From NCBI RefSeq assembly GCF_014385165.1, contig NZ_JACRTF010000001.1:2480001-2544000 (forward strand): 64,000 bases of DNA, given 5' to 3'. Every line of letters starts with the position of its first letter. Position 1 is the first letter of the stretch. The stretch is from Jilunia laotingensis (GTDB lineage Bacteria; Bacteroidota; Bacteroidia; Bacteroidales; Bacteroidaceae). A model generated the notes under the pieces. That model searched no databases. It was not told the DNA's origin and saw only the letters and a program-made list of their open reading frames with translations. Both the position numbers and the translations under genes were made by a program. This document shows positions 15,937-25,754 of this stretch, piece after piece.

Positions 15937-18900
15937 ATGAAGAAATACTATCTTTATTTGATTGTTTTTGCTTTGATGGTGACATTGGGTAATGTTGGCG
16001 CATATGCGCAATTGCAAAGTAAAACCGGAAAACGTGATGCGATGGGGTTAAAATACCCGGGTGCTTCTGATGTGCAAAAGAAAGGTTGGAGAACCCTTTC
16101 TTCCACTCATCAACGAAAGCACGCCAGTGCTTCAATGATGAAAATCGATGGCAATAAGGAATTATGGGGATTTCTTATCGTTGATGAAACTGAGGATTAT
16201 GTGCCGGGTCTGGGGACATTTCCTTTGACGAATCCTACTCAGTTTACCACCCATTACTTTTCAGAAGTAGATGTATCTTCCGGTGCAGGTGTGGATGGGA
16301 TAATGTATATGCAGCATAAGTCCTTTACTTTTCCTATTTCGTTTGTTTCGGTGGATCTGTTGACCGGTGAAGAAAAAGAGCTAAAGGCCTATGAGAAAAA
16401 TGATCCTATTTTCATGGATATGACTTATAATTATACTACTGAAACAATGTATGCTGTTGGGTATAATTCTGATGCCGAAGCTACCTTCTTATATACAATA
16501 GACTTGAAGACGGGAGATTTCAAAGAAGTATTTGCACTTAGCTATGATTTGATTACATTGGCGGCAGATAATAAAGGCAATATGTTCGGTGTCAGCCAGG
16601 ATGGGGATTTGTGCCAGATCATGCTAGATGAAAAATATGTGGAATGTGTTGGCTTCACGAATGAGTTTCCCATGTATTTGCAGTCTATGGATTTTGACAA
16701 GGAAGATAATACCTTGTATTGGGCGGGCTTTACGGAAGACGGTAACGGCTTCTTGGCAACTATCGACATGGAAAGCGGAGAAGCTACCCGTATTATCGAT
16801 CCGTTGGGAAATAATGCCGAGATAGTCGCTTTATATGTGCCTACTGCTTCGGTGGAACCGGATGCGCCTGAAGCTGTGAAAGATTTGTTGATTGAGCCGG
16901 GTGAAAAGGGTGCCTTGACGGTCAGCTTATCTTGGGTAAACCCGGAATATACCGTTGCAGGTGATGAGTTGACCACTCTTTCTAAAATTGAAATATATAG
17001 AGGAGAAGAACTGGTACATACCATCGATAATCCTGTGCCCGGTGCGAAAGCAGATTGGACGGATCAATTGAAACAAAACGGTTATGTGGCTTATAAATTG
17101 CTTCCGTTTAATGAAGTCGGAGAGGGAAAAGCAGTAAAAACAGACCAGACATTTGTCGGTCAGGATGTTCCCGTTGCTGTTACAGAACCGTTACTGATAA
17201 AAGAAGATGATAAAAATGAGGCACATATCAGCTGGAAAGCACCTACTACAGGGGTCAACGGAGGTTGGTTGGATGTAGCAAGCCTTAAATATGACGTAAT
17301 TCGTTACCCCGATAAGAAAGAAGTGGCGAAGGATCTGGCAGAGACTTCCTATGTGGATCAGTCTATAAATAAGTTCAGTGCTTATTATTACCAGATCATC
17401 CCGAAGACGGTTGGCGGAGAGGGTAAACCGGCAGAAACAAATAAGCTGTTTATCGGTGATGCTTCAATGAGCCTGCCCTACAGTTGTGATTTCAGTACGG
17501 AAGATTTACGTAATTTATGGATCATCGAGGATGCAAACGGTGATGGCTATACTTGGGAGTTTGGCAATAATTATAAGGCAACGAAAGATTGGTTCCTCGA
17601 ATATAACGTTTATAATTATGATGAACCTCCATATATTCAAGCGGACGAGTGGTTCTTCTCTGCTCCGTTTACGTTTGAGGCAGGTAAAAGCTACATATTG
17701 AAGTTCCGGGTACGTCTGGGAGGAGATTTGGCACAGGAGAAATTCAGGGCTACTTTATGTACGGATGCCCGCCACGATGCAATGGTGAAGGTCATCGGTG
17801 ATTATACAGATTTGAATGATCAAGATTTCCAGGAAGTTGCCGCAAGTTTCAAGGTGGATGAAACGGGAGAGTATCATATCGGGTTCCAATGTTATTCCGA
17901 TCCTGACCAGTGGATGATCCAGATTACGGATATTTCGTTACGGGAATCGTTCGCTAAAGATATGGAAGCTATTGTAATCAAAGGTCTCACGGCTCCTGTG
18001 CAGAATGACGCGACTTCATATGAAGTGACGGTACGCAACGAAGGACTTGAAAATGTATCTACTTATCGGGTGGAAGTTGTGGACGAAGACTTGAATGTGT
18101 TGGGAGCAAACAATGTAAACCGTGAATTGGCTCCTCAACAAACACTGACGGTGGAAGTAAAGGCTACCATGCCACAGACCGGACAGAAACATTTGAATGG
18201 TCGTGTAGTACTTGAAGGAGATGCCAATGCGGGCAATGATGTTTCACCGGCTTTGAGTGTGGAAGTCCTATCCGGAGATCAATTGAGTTGGGAGTATGTA
18301 GGCTCGAAGGCTGAAATGTCATTTTCTCCGAACTGTCCGTTTGCCACCGATATGCCATACAGCCGTTCCCAAACATTGTACTTGCCTTCTGATTTGAAAT
18401 TCTCTGAAGGTACCATAGAGAAGCTGGTTTACTATTATTATATTTCTCCTAATTTCGGAGTGGCGGCACAGGATGTGAAGATTCGCGTATGGTTGGCTAA
18501 TACGGATATGGATAATCTTAAGGATTCCTATGTACCCGATGAAGAGTTTACGAAAGTATTTGATGGAAGTGTATCGCTGGATCAGCAGAATAATGTGTTG
18601 TTAATTGACTTGGATGAGCCATTCAAGTATACAGGAAAGAATCTGTGTGTGTTTGTGGAACGTACCGGTGAGGAATTCACAAAATACAAAGGTAATAATT
18701 TCCTTTATACGACAGATGAAGACGTACTTGGAGAGGGACGTACAAGATATTATATCAGTGAAGATGCACCTTATACTTCATCCGTAGAGAGTGGAAACAG
18801 TGCCAGAATGCCGAATATTTCTTTGCTAATCAATGGTAAGATTCTCTCTTCCATCCAAACACCGGAAAAGAAGAACCGAATAAGTGTTTACCCGAATCCG

Positions 18901-19089
18901 GTCGTTGATAGATTGCATATCTCAGGTGAGTTTACCGAGGCGGAATTGTTCTCCATCAACGGAGCTTCCGTAAAAGTCATCGATGAATCCATGTCGGAAG
19001 TTGATATGACGGGATTCGCCAAAGGAGTTTATTTCTTGAAGGTGAAGACCGAATCTACGGTTGAAACTCATAAGATTGTAGTGAAATAA
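15937..19089 (+). CDS. Large secreted protein with FN3-like and choice-of-anchor-type domains and a T9SS-like C-terminal tail
   Basis: The protein has 1050 residues. The signal peptide MKKYYLYLIVFALMVTLGNV ends near AYAQ. Residues about 50-290 look like a beta-propeller (repeats such as MYAVGYNSDAEATFLYTIDL). Two fibronectin type III-like units follow at about 310-510. A jelly-roll 'choice-of-anchor' region starts with SLPYSCDFSTEDLRNLWIIE. The last 75 residues (RISVYPNPVVDRLHISG to KGVYFLKVKTESTVETHKIV) match the type IX secretion sorting domain. It is probably cell-surface or extracellular. No catalytic motif was found. The divergent TPR/LuxR-type gene may regulate it. Confidence 0.8.
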   Translation: MKKYYLYLIVFALMVTLGNVGAYAQLQSKTGKRDAMGLKYPGASDVQKKGWRTLSSTHQRKHASASMMKIDGNKELWGFLIVDETEDYVPGLGTFPLTNPTQFTTHYFSEVDVSSGAGVDGIMYMQHKSFTFPISFVSVDLLTGEEKELKAYEKNDPIFMDMTYNYTTETMYAVGYNSDAEATFLYTIDLKTGDFKEVFALSYDLITLAADNKGNMFGVSQDGDLCQIMLDEKYVECVGFTNEFPMYLQSMDFDKEDNTLYWAGFTEDGNGFLATIDMESGEATRIIDPLGNNAEIVALYVPTASVEPDAPEAVKDLLIEPGEKGALTVSLSWVNPEYTVAGDELTTLSKIEIYRGEELVHTIDNPVPGAKADWTDQLKQNGYVAYKLLPFNEVGEGKAVKTDQTFVGQDVPVAVTEPLLIKEDDKNEAHISWKAPTTGVNGGWLDVASLKYDVIRYPDKKEVAKDLAETSYVDQSINKFSAYYYQIIPKTVGGEGKPAETNKLFIGDASMSLPYSCDFSTEDLRNLWIIEDANGDGYTWEFGNNYKATKDWFLEYNVYNYDEPPYIQADEWFFSAPFTFEAGKSYILKFRVRLGGDLAQEKFRATLCTDARHDAMVKVIGDYTDLNDQDFQEVAASFKVDETGEYHIGFQCYSDPDQWMIQITDISLRESFAKDMEAIVIKGLTAPVQNDATSYEVTVRNEGLENVSTYRVEVVDEDLNVLGANNVNRELAPQQTLTVEVKATMPQTGQKHLNGRVVLEGDANAGNDVSPALSVEVLSGDQLSWEYVGSKAEMSFSPNCPFATDMPYSRSQTLYLPSDLKFSEGTIEKLVYYYYISPNFGVAAQDVKIRVWLANTDMDNLKDSYVPDEEFTKVFDGSVSLDQQNNVLLIDLDEPFKYTGKNLCVFVERTGEEFTKYKGNNFLYTTDEDVLGEGRTRYYISEDAPYTSSVESGNSARMPNISLLINGKILSSIQTPEKKNRISVYPNPVVDRLHISGEFTEAELFSINGASVKVIDESMSEVDMTGFAKGVYFLKVKTESTVETHKIVVK

Positions 19090-19094
19090 GAATT

Positions 19095-19112
19095 ACCGGT
19101 AGTAGTACCGGT
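19095..19112. other. Small GTAG-loop hairpin after the secreted protein gene
   Basis: ACCGGTA (19095-19101) and TACCGGT (19106-19112) form a 7-bp stem with a 4-nt loop, 6 bp past the stop codon. Confidence 0.5.
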
Positions 19113-19123
19113 TCATGCGAATG

Positions 19124-19181
19124 GAACGTCCGGGCGGAAATAGAAACGTCCGGGCGTTTTTTTGATTCTGCCCGGACGTTC
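19124..19181. terminator. Convergent terminator region with a repeated AACGTCCGGGC arm
   Basis: AACGTCCGGGC occurs at 19125-19135 and 19145-19155, and its complement GCCCGGACGTT at 19170-19180. Either copy can form an 11-bp GC-rich stem. Seven T residues lie in the loop of the nearer pairing. The location between convergent stop codons supports termination in both directions. Confidence 0.65.
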
Positions 19182-19206
19182 TTGCTATAGCTCTTTTTTT
19201 CTTCTT

Positions 19207-20544
19207 TTACAGTCTTGCTTGTATGGCTTTTGATTCTTCTTCGTATCCAGGTTTGTTCAGCAATGCAAACATGTTCTTTTTGTATGCTTCCACGCCCGGT
19301 TGGTTGAATGGATTTACGCCAAGCAGATAGCCGCTGATGCCGCATGCTTTTTCGAAGAAATACATAAGGCCACCGATGTTGTATTCCGTTAGTTCGGGAA
19401 GTACAATGCGGATGTTAGGTACGCCACCGTCCACATGAGCCAATTGGGTTCCCAATTCAGCCATCTTGTTCACTTCGTCAACACGCTTACCGGCAAGGAA
19501 GTTCAAGCCGTCCAGATTGGCTTCATCTGTAGGTACTTCCAGCTTGTGTTCCACCTTTTCTACGGAGATCACTGTCTCGAAGATGGTGCGTTCGCCTTCC
19601 TGAATCCATTGTCCCATGGAGTGCAGGTCGGTAGAGAAGTCAACGGCTGCCGGGAAAATACCTTTGTTGTCTTTACCTTCCGATTCACCGTACAGCTGTT
19701 TCCACCATTCGCTTACGTAGTGTAGCTTCGGAGAGAAGTTAACGAGGATTTCGATCTTCTTTCCGTTTTTATAGAGATCGTTACGGGTAGCAGCGTAGAT
19801 GGCGGCAGGATTTTCGGTGAACGGTACGTGTGCGCCACAAGCTTTCTCCATATCGGCAGCACCGGCAACCAATTTCTCGATGTCGAATCCGGCAACGGCA
19901 ATTGGCAGCAAACCTACCGGGGTAAGTACGGAGAAACGCCCGCCTACGTTGTCGGGGATGATGAATGATTTATATCCTTCTTTGTCGGCTGTGATACGTG
20001 CCGCACCTTTTTTAGGGTCGGTGATGGCAACGATTACCTTTCGTGCCGTTTCTTTGCCGCGTTGGTCTTCGCATTGCTTTTTCAGCAGGCGGAAAGCGAG
20101 GGCGGTTTCGGTAGTAGTGCCCGATTTAGAGATATTGATTACACCGAATTTCTTGTCTTTCAGGTATTCCGTCAATTCGAACAGATAGTCTTCACTGATG
20201 TTGTGTCCGGCATAGATCATTACCGGGGCTGTCTTTTTGTCTTGCAGCCAGGTGAAGCTGTTTGACAGAGCTTCGATCACGGCACGCGCTCCCAGGTAAC
20301 TACCACCGATGCCGGCAACGATAACCACTTCACAGTTGTCGCGTAATACCTGAGCGGTCGCTTTCAAGTCGGCCAGATGTTCAGGAGTGATAGACGACGG
20401 CAGATGCAGCCATCCCAGAAAATCATTCCCTTTGCCAGTGCCCTGCTCCAATGTTTCCTGTGCAGCTTTTACTTCTGCTGCGTAGGCATCTACAGATTCT
20501 TTGGAGATGAATCCGAATGTCTTTTCAATGTTTAATTTGATCAT
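19207..20544 (-). CDS. pgi: Glucose-6-phosphate isomerase
   Basis: Interconverts glucose 6-phosphate and fructose 6-phosphate in glycolysis and gluconeogenesis, in the cytoplasm. It has 445 residues, the shorter type common in Firmicutes and Bacteroidetes. Sugar-phosphate binding elements are visible: [39 protein letters not shown] and the active-site [19 protein letters not shown]. The C-terminal [19 protein letters not shown] holds the conserved Lys. It is third in a lysS-gpsA-pgi minus-strand unit, 29 bp after gpsA. Confidence 0.97.
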   Translation of the reverse strand: MIKLNIEKTFGFISKESVDAYAAEVKAAQETLEQGTGKGNDFLGWLHLPSSITPEHLADLKATAQVLRDNCEVVIVAGIGGSYLGARAVIEALSNSFTWLQDKKTAPVMIYAGHNISEDYLFELTEYLKDKKFGVINISKSGTTTETALAFRLLKKQCEDQRGKETARKVIVAITDPKKGAARITADKEGYKSFIIPDNVGGRFSVLTPVGLLPIAVAGFDIEKLVAGAADMEKACGAHVPFTENPAAIYAATRNDLYKNGKKIEILVNFSPKLHYVSEWWKQLYGESEGKDNKGIFPAAVDFSTDLHSMGQWIQEGERTIFETVISVEKVEHKLEVPTDEANLDGLNFLAGKRVDEVNKMAELGTQLAHVDGGVPNIRIVLPELTEYNIGGLMYFFEKACGISGYLLGVNPFNQPGVEAYKKNMFALLNKPGYEEESKAIQARL

Positions 20545-20573
20545 AACTCTATGTCTTTTGCATTTATAGTTTT

Positions 20574-21569
20574 TTATCTGAATGAATCAGTCAGCAACTT
20601 GATCTCGATCATGGGTGAAATGCGTTCGTACAGGATATTGTATACGGCATCGAGTATCGGCATGTTCACATGGTGATGCTTGTTTATCTCTTTGATGCAC
20701 TTGGTTCCGTAGTATCCTTCAGCTATCATTTCCATTTCTATTTGGGCGCTCTTCACCGAATATCCTTTGCCGATCATGGTGCCGAATGTGCGGTTACGGC
20801 TGAAGTTGGAATAGCCCGTCACCAGTAAGTCCCCCAGATAAACAGATTCGTCTACGTTTCGGTTCAATGGATGAACTGTGTCGAGAAAACGGCGCATTTC
20901 CTGAATGGCGTTGGAGATGAGTACGGCTTGAAAGTTATCACCGTATTTCAGTCCGCTGCAAATGCCTGCTGCGATGGCGTAGACGTTTTTCAGTACGGAG
21001 CTGTATTCGATTCCCGCAACGTCATCGCTGACGGAAGTTTTTATATAGCTGCTTCCCAGGCGGCGGGCAAAGATGCGTGCTTTGTCTTTGTCGGGGCAGG
21101 CAAGGGTGAGGTAGGAGAGACGTTCCAGAGCCACTTCTTCTGCGTGGCAGGGACCTGCCAATACAGCGATATTCTCGGGCGGCACGCCATACTCTTTCGT
21201 GAAGTACTCCGACACGATAAGATTGTCATCGGGGACGATTCCTTTGATGGCGGTAATGATGAACTTATCCTTAATGCGGGTTTTCAGCTTTTTCAAGTGA
21301 GCCTTCAAGTAAGGGGAGGGGGTGACAAAGACAAGTGTATCCGATTCCTTCACAATGTCATTGATGTTCGAACTGAAATTGATGCGTTTCATGTCGAACT
21401 TCACGCCCGTGAGGTAAGCCGGATTGTGTCCGAGCCGTTTGAAGTCGGCTATGCGGTCGTCACGGCGCATATACCAGTTGATGGAATCCTCTTGTGAGAG
21501 AAACATCTTGGCTATGGCTGTGGCCCAGCTTCCACCGCCCATTATCGCTATCTTACCAGGTAGTTTCAT
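20574..21569 (-). CDS. gpsA: NAD(P)H-dependent glycerol-3-phosphate dehydrogenase
   Basis: Reduces dihydroxyacetone phosphate to sn-glycerol 3-phosphate for phospholipid synthesis. It has 331 residues, a normal length. The dinucleotide-binding loop is [16 protein letters not shown]. The conserved segments [38 protein letters not shown], the catalytic Lys region [20 protein letters not shown] and [15 protein letters not shown] are present. It lies between lysS and pgi on the minus strand, and the 108-bp gap to lysS contains a long inverted repeat. Confidence 0.96.
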   Translation of the reverse strand: MKLPGKIAIMGGGSWATAIAKMFLSQEDSINWYMRRDDRIADFKRLGHNPAYLTGVKFDMKRINFSSNINDIVKESDTLVFVTPSPYLKAHLKKLKTRIKDKFIITAIKGIVPDDNLIVSEYFTKEYGVPPENIAVLAGPCHAEEVALERLSYLTLACPDKDKARIFARRLGSSYIKTSVSDDVAGIEYSSVLKNVYAIAAGICSGLKYGDNFQAVLISNAIQEMRRFLDTVHPLNRNVDESVYLGDLLVTGYSNFSRNRTFGTMIGKGYSVKSAQIEMEMIAEGYYGTKCIKEINKHHHVNMPILDAVYNILYERISPMIEIKLLTDSFR

Positions 21570-21598
21570 ATTACTATAATATATAGTGAAAAGTGAAA

Positions 21599-21676
21599 AA
21601 CGAAGAGTGAAGAGTGAAAAGTGGTAGGGTAGTACAGTGCAACCCGTTATTCACTTTTCACTCTTCGCTTTTCGTT
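21599..21676. repeat. 25-bp near-perfect inverted repeat between lysS and gpsA
   Basis: The arm at 21599-21623 (beginning AACGAAGAGTGAAGAGTG) pairs with 21652-21676 with two mismatches and a 28-nt loop. Additional GTGAAAAGTGAA copies precede it. It begins 2 bp past the lysS stop and lies inside the operon, so it could be a partial terminator, an mRNA processing or stability hairpin, or a small intergenic repeat. Confidence 0.65.
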
Positions 21677-21677
21677 T

Positions 21678-23405
21678 CTAATTGATTTTTTTTATCCAAT
21701 CGGTTACATCGTTCACACTTGGATTCGTCAACTCCAATTTGTATTTCTTGTTGATGCCGCAGATGTCCTGATGAAGCTTCTGCGGATTGACATCCTTCAT
21801 GTCCTCAACGAGGTTGTAGCCAGCTTTTTGGATGACTGGCACCCAATCTGCGGGAACTCCCAGTTCCATATATTTGGCAGCCGGGTCTTTCTTCACTACT
21901 TTTTCCGGTCGCATCTGTGGGAAGAACAGCACTTCCTGGATGGTAGTCTGCCCGGTCATCAGCATTACGAGACGATCCATGCCGATACCCATTCCGGAAG
22001 TCGGTGGCATACCGTATTCCAATGAGCGCACAAAGTCCTTGTCGATGATCATGGCTTCGTCATCGCCTTTTTCACTTAGGCGCATCTGTTCTTCGAAGCG
22101 TTCTAACTGGTCGAGAGGGTCGTTCAATTCCGAATAGGCATTGCACAGCTCCTTGCCGTTTACCATCAGTTCGAAGCGTTCGGTCAGTTCGGGGTTGTCG
22201 CGGTGGCGTTTGGTCAGCGGTGACATTTCGATCGGATAGTCGGTGATAAATGTGGGCTGTATGTAATTGCCTTCACAGAATTCACCGAAGATTTCATCGA
22301 TCAGCTTGCCTTTGCCCATCGTTTCATCGATCTCCATGTTCAGCTTTTTGCAGATTTCACGGATTTCGTCTTCACTGAGTCCGTTGAGGTCATAGCCTGT
22401 AAACTCTTTGATGGAGTCGAGCATGGTGACACGCTTGAACGGAGCTTTGAAGTTGATGATGTTGTCGCCTACTTTGACTTCGGTCGTACCGTTCACGTCT
22501 AGGCAGATTTTCTCGATCATGTTTTCCGTAAAGGTCATCATCCAGTTGTAATCCTTGTAGGCCACGTATATTTCCATACAGGTAAATTCCGGGTTGTGTG
22601 TGCGATCCATACCTTCGTTACGGAAGTTCTTGCCGATTTCATAGACACCCTCGAATCCACCTACGATCAGACGCTTTAAGTACAGTTCACTGGCGATACG
22701 CATGTACAACGGCATGTCGAGTGCGTTGTGATGAGTGATGAACGGACGTGCCGCAGCTCCACCGGCAATGGATTGCAGGATCGGAGTTTCTACTTCCACA
22801 TAACCTTTCGAGTTGAAATACTCGCGCATGGAATTGTACACTTTATTGCGTTTGAGGAATATCTCTTTGATGCCATCGTTTACCGCAAGGTCTACATAAC
22901 GTTGACGATACCGCAGTTCAGGATCTTCAAACGAGTCATAAGCCACACCGTCTTTATATTTAACGATTGGCAGCGGTTTGATCGATTTGGCAAGTACGGT
23001 CAGCTTTTTTGCATGGACACTGATTTCGCCCATTTGTGTACGGAACACATAGCCTTCGATGCCGATAAAATCTCCTAAGTCGAGCAGGCGTTTGAATACA
23101 GTGTTGTACAATTCTTTATCTTCTCCCGGACAGATGTCATCACGGGTGATATACACCTGGATGCGTCCTTTGGAATCCTGAAGCTCGATGAAAGAAGCTT
23201 TGCCCATGACGCGGCGGCTCATTATTCGTCCGGCTATGGACACCTGACGGGGTTCTTCTTCGTCTTTGAATTCCTGTTTTATATCGGTGGAGAAAGCATT
23301 GGTTACATACTCTGCTGCGGGATATGGCTCGATGCCCATCGCGCGAAGCTCATTCAGACTGTTACGTCGGATGATTTCCTGTTCACTTAGTTCTAATAGG
23401 TTCAT
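21678..23405 (-). CDS. lysS: Lysyl-tRNA synthetase, class II, with a C-terminal extension
   Basis: Charges tRNA-Lys in the cytoplasm. It has 575 residues from ATG 23405, compared with about 500 for E. coli LysRS. The OB-fold anticodon domain is at about 45-160 ([20 protein letters not shown]). Class II motif 1 is around [15 protein letters not shown], motif 2 around [18 protein letters not shown] and motif 3 [15 protein letters not shown]. After motif 3 about 70 extra residues follow ([20 protein letters not shown] then [20 protein letters not shown]), a small helical domain not in the E. coli enzyme. A -7 box at 23435-23442 supports the chosen start over 23450. First gene of the lysS-gpsA-pgi unit. 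Confidence 0.96.
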   Translation of the reverse strand: MNLLELSEQEIIRRNSLNELRAMGIEPYPAAEYVTNAFSTDIKQEFKDEEEPRQVSIAGRIMSRRVMGKASFIELQDSKGRIQVYITRDDICPGEDKELYNTVFKRLLDLGDFIGIEGYVFRTQMGEISVHAKKLTVLAKSIKPLPIVKYKDGVAYDSFEDPELRYRQRYVDLAVNDGIKEIFLKRNKVYNSMREYFNSKGYVEVETPILQSIAGGAAARPFITHHNALDMPLYMRIASELYLKRLIVGGFEGVYEIGKNFRNEGMDRTHNPEFTCMEIYVAYKDYNWMMTFTENMIEKICLDVNGTTEVKVGDNIINFKAPFKRVTMLDSIKEFTGYDLNGLSEDEIREICKKLNMEIDETMGKGKLIDEIFGEFCEGNYIQPTFITDYPIEMSPLTKRHRDNPELTERFELMVNGKELCNAYSELNDPLDQLERFEEQMRLSEKGDDEAMIIDKDFVRSLEYGMPPTSGMGIGMDRLVMLMTGQTTIQEVLFFPQMRPEKVVKKDPAAKYMELGVPADWVPVIQKAGYNLVEDMKDVNPQKLHQDICGINKKYKLELTNPSVNDVTDWIKKIN

Positions 23406-23434
23406 TTCGTTACGTATTAACTCAATATTTGGGA

Positions 23435-23442
23435 CAAAAATA
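23435..23442 (-). promoter_or_regulatory. -7 box for the lysS operon
   Basis: CAAAAATA reads TATTTTTG on the minus strand, 30 bp upstream of the lysS ATG and overlapping the frame upstream of it. Confidence 0.65.
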
Positions 23443-23821
23443 CGAAACATTTTTTATATTCCGGCATCAATGGGCTGCTAATTTGCCGAAGTGGGGTTTG
23501 AAGGACGGTCGGAAGGTGGATTGGAAATGGCTGTCGGAAGAATAACGTTTTGACACTTTGCATATTCTAATCTCCTCTGGATGCGGAAAATACGGGAGGA
23601 TGGCAGCGTGGACTGTATTTTTTGATTCTGGGCGTATTAGACGAGTTCAAGATTCTCGCAATTTGCTCGATTAAGGGACTATGTGTTCGGCTTTTCTTCT
23701 TTTGATTGCTCGGAAAGATATAAATAGAACCATTTCTGTGCTGATGTGTCATATCCGGCTTGCCTGTTTATTAAGAGGAAATAGCTTTCAATCGGTCGCT
23801 TTTATGGTGTGCGGATGCTTC

Positions 23822-23931
23822 CTCACCGAGGTGCATGGCTTTCCTCACCGATGAAGGAGGTGCTTCTCACCGATGAACACAGTGTTCCTCACCGATGAAC
23901 GCAGTGCTACTCACCGAGGAATAAACCGTTT
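23822..23931 (+). repeat. Tandem array, five 22-bp units (CTCACCGATGAA type)
   Basis: CTCACCGA starts at 23822, 23844, 23866, 23888 and 23910, exactly 22 bp apart. Three inner units continue TGAA and the outer two continue GG. The second half of each unit is more variable (AGTG.T in several). It lies in the 825-bp divergent gap between lysS and the MATE gene; nothing else is recognised between 23451 and 23820 or between 23932 and 24185. Confidence 0.85.
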
Positions 23932-24185
23932 TACACCGGAAACGAAACCATTACAATGGATGAAGGTGGTTTTAAAGTAACAGGACTGTATAAATATTCT
24001 TTAGTCGGGAGGTTTGATGCATATTATTACGTGTCGTCTTGAATTGATTTCCCTATTTGAATGAATTACTGGAGAATGCAGGTAAGTAAAAAGTGCTTAT
24101 CGGAAGATTTGTGTTATGCAATCGGCCTTTATGCTATCCTTTTGACCGAACTTCGCAGATTCTTTAAATATTATAAGTGTTCTCA

Positions 24186-24217
24186 TTTGTCCGCTTCGTG
24201 AAAAAGCACTACTTTTG
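24186..24217 (+). promoter_or_regulatory. Promoter of the first MATE gene
   Basis: TTTG at 24186-24189 and TACTTTTG at 24210-24217 are 20 bp apart. Transcription begins after 24217, so the ATG at 24231 is the start and the upstream frame from 24177 is untranslated. Confidence 0.75.
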
Positions 24218-24230
24218 CACCCTCAATTTT

Positions 24231-25604
24231 ATGAAAACAAGTATGACGACAGGACAAAAAACGCCCACAGCGTTGGGGACGGAGAGCATCGGTAAACTTC
24301 TAATGCAATATGCCATTCCGGCAATTATCGCCATGACGGCTTCTTCTCTTTATAATATGGTAGATAGTATTTTCATCGGACACGGTGTGGGGCGAATGGC
24401 TATTTCGGGGCTTGCACTGACTTTCCCTTTGATGAACCTTGCCGCAGCTTTCGGTTCGTTGGTCGGTGTGGGAGCAGCGACCTTGATCTCGGTGAAGCTG
24501 GGGCAACGCGACTATGACACGGCACAGCGTGTGCTTGGCAATGTGTTGGTGCTGAATATCATCATCGGTTTGGCTTTCTCGGTGGTCACGCTGATTTTTC
24601 TCGATCCTATCCTCTACTTTTTCGGTGGTAGCGATGAGACGGTGTATTACGCGCGTGAATACATGCAGGTTATTTTGTGGGGGAATGTCATCACGCATAT
24701 CTATTTGGGCTTGAACGCTGTACTTCGGTCGGCTGGCCATCCGCAGAAAGCGATGTATGCTACCATTGCTACGGTTATTATCAATACCATCCTCGATCCG
24801 GTCTTCATTTTCGTATTCGACTGGGGCATTCGTGGTGCAGCGATTGCTACCATTGTGGCGCAAGTCATCTCGTTGATGTGGCAATTCAAATTGTTCAGTA
24901 ACAAAGAGGAACTTCTGCACTTCCATCGTGGTATTTTCCGCCTGAAACGTAAAATCGTATTCGACTCCCTGGCCATCGGAATGTCTCCTTTTTTGATGAA
25001 TCTGGCATCTTGCTTCATCGTTATTCTTATCAATCAGGGATTGAAACGGTATGGCGGTGACTTGGCTATCGGTGCTTTCGGCATCGTCAACCGGTTGGTG
25101 TTCGTGGTGGTCATGATAGTGTTGGGACTGAACCAGGGAATGCAGCCTATTGCCGGATATAATTTCGGTGCCCGTCAGTATTCGCGTGTCACACGTGTGT
25201 TGAAGCTGACAATTATCGGTGCTACGGTTGTGACCACTACCGGCTTTATATTAGGTATGATTGTGCCCGAACTGATCGTTTCTATCTTTACCAGCGACAT
25301 GGAGCTGATCAATCTTTCTGCCGAAGGATTTCGTATTGTCGTAATGTTTTTCCCTATTGTCGGCTTTCAGATGGTGGCGTCCAACTTTTTCCAAAGTATC
25401 GGGATGGCAGGAAAAGCAATCTTTTTGTCACTTACCCGCCAGATGCTGATCTTGGTGCCCTGTTTGCTAATCCTTCCGCATTTCTATGGCCAGATGGGAG
25501 TGTGGGCTAGTATGCCGGTATCCGATCTTTTAGCCAGTCTGATAGCGGGAATCATGCTATGGTGGCAGTTCAGGCAGTTCCGTAAGATGGCGGTGAAGGC
25601 GTGA
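24231..25604 (+). CDS. MATE family multidrug/sodium antiporter
   Basis: Inner-membrane exporter of the multidrug and toxic compound extrusion family. It has 457 residues with about twelve membrane helices. Typical sequence includes IPAIIAMTASSLYNMVDSIF, the repeat-half pattern GAATLISVKLGQRDYDTAQR and LGLNQGMQPIAGYNFGARQY, which is a MATE signature in the second half. The N-terminal segment MTTGQKTPTALGTESIGKLL is common in Bacteroides members. It has its own promoter and is followed by the serpin gene after 150 bp, with a separate promoter for that gene. Substrate unknown. Confidence 0.93.
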   Translation: MKTSMTTGQKTPTALGTESIGKLLMQYAIPAIIAMTASSLYNMVDSIFIGHGVGRMAISGLALTFPLMNLAAAFGSLVGVGAATLISVKLGQRDYDTAQRVLGNVLVLNIIIGLAFSVVTLIFLDPILYFFGGSDETVYYAREYMQVILWGNVITHIYLGLNAVLRSAGHPQKAMYATIATVIINTILDPVFIFVFDWGIRGAAIATIVAQVISLMWQFKLFSNKEELLHFHRGIFRLKRKIVFDSLAIGMSPFLMNLASCFIVILINQGLKRYGGDLAIGAFGIVNRLVFVVVMIVLGLNQGMQPIAGYNFGARQYSRVTRVLKLTIIGATVVTTTGFILGMIVPELIVSIFTSDMELINLSAEGFRIVVMFFPIVGFQMVASNFFQSIGMAGKAIFLSLTRQMLILVPCLLILPHFYGQMGVWASMPVSDLLASLIAGIMLWWQFRQFRKMAVKA

Positions 25605-25697
25605 TAGATAACAGCGGATGTCTTGCGGGAAATAGTAAAATAGGGCTACAGCATGAAATTAATGGAGTTTTAAATAGGTAATCTGTTTTTTAATACT

Positions 25698-25705
25698 TAT
25701 CTTTG
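25698..25705 (+). promoter_or_regulatory. -7 box for the serpin gene
   Basis: TATCTTTG lies 49 bp upstream of the ATG at 25755; no clear -33 element. Confidence 0.55.
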
Positions 25706-25754
25706 TGAAATAGAGCCACTTGGTGGTCATTGTTTAACTAAAATAAGTATTACT

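Noticed and set aside
20871..21497. 208-codon plus-strand frame
   Set aside because: Antisense shadow of gpsA.
23822..23931. CRISPR array
   Set aside because: The 22-bp units abut with no unique spacers, units are degenerate, and no cas gene is present.
24300..24926. 208-codon minus-strand frame
   Set aside because: Antisense shadow of the MATE gene; composition rich in His, Arg and Gln as expected from reverse reading.
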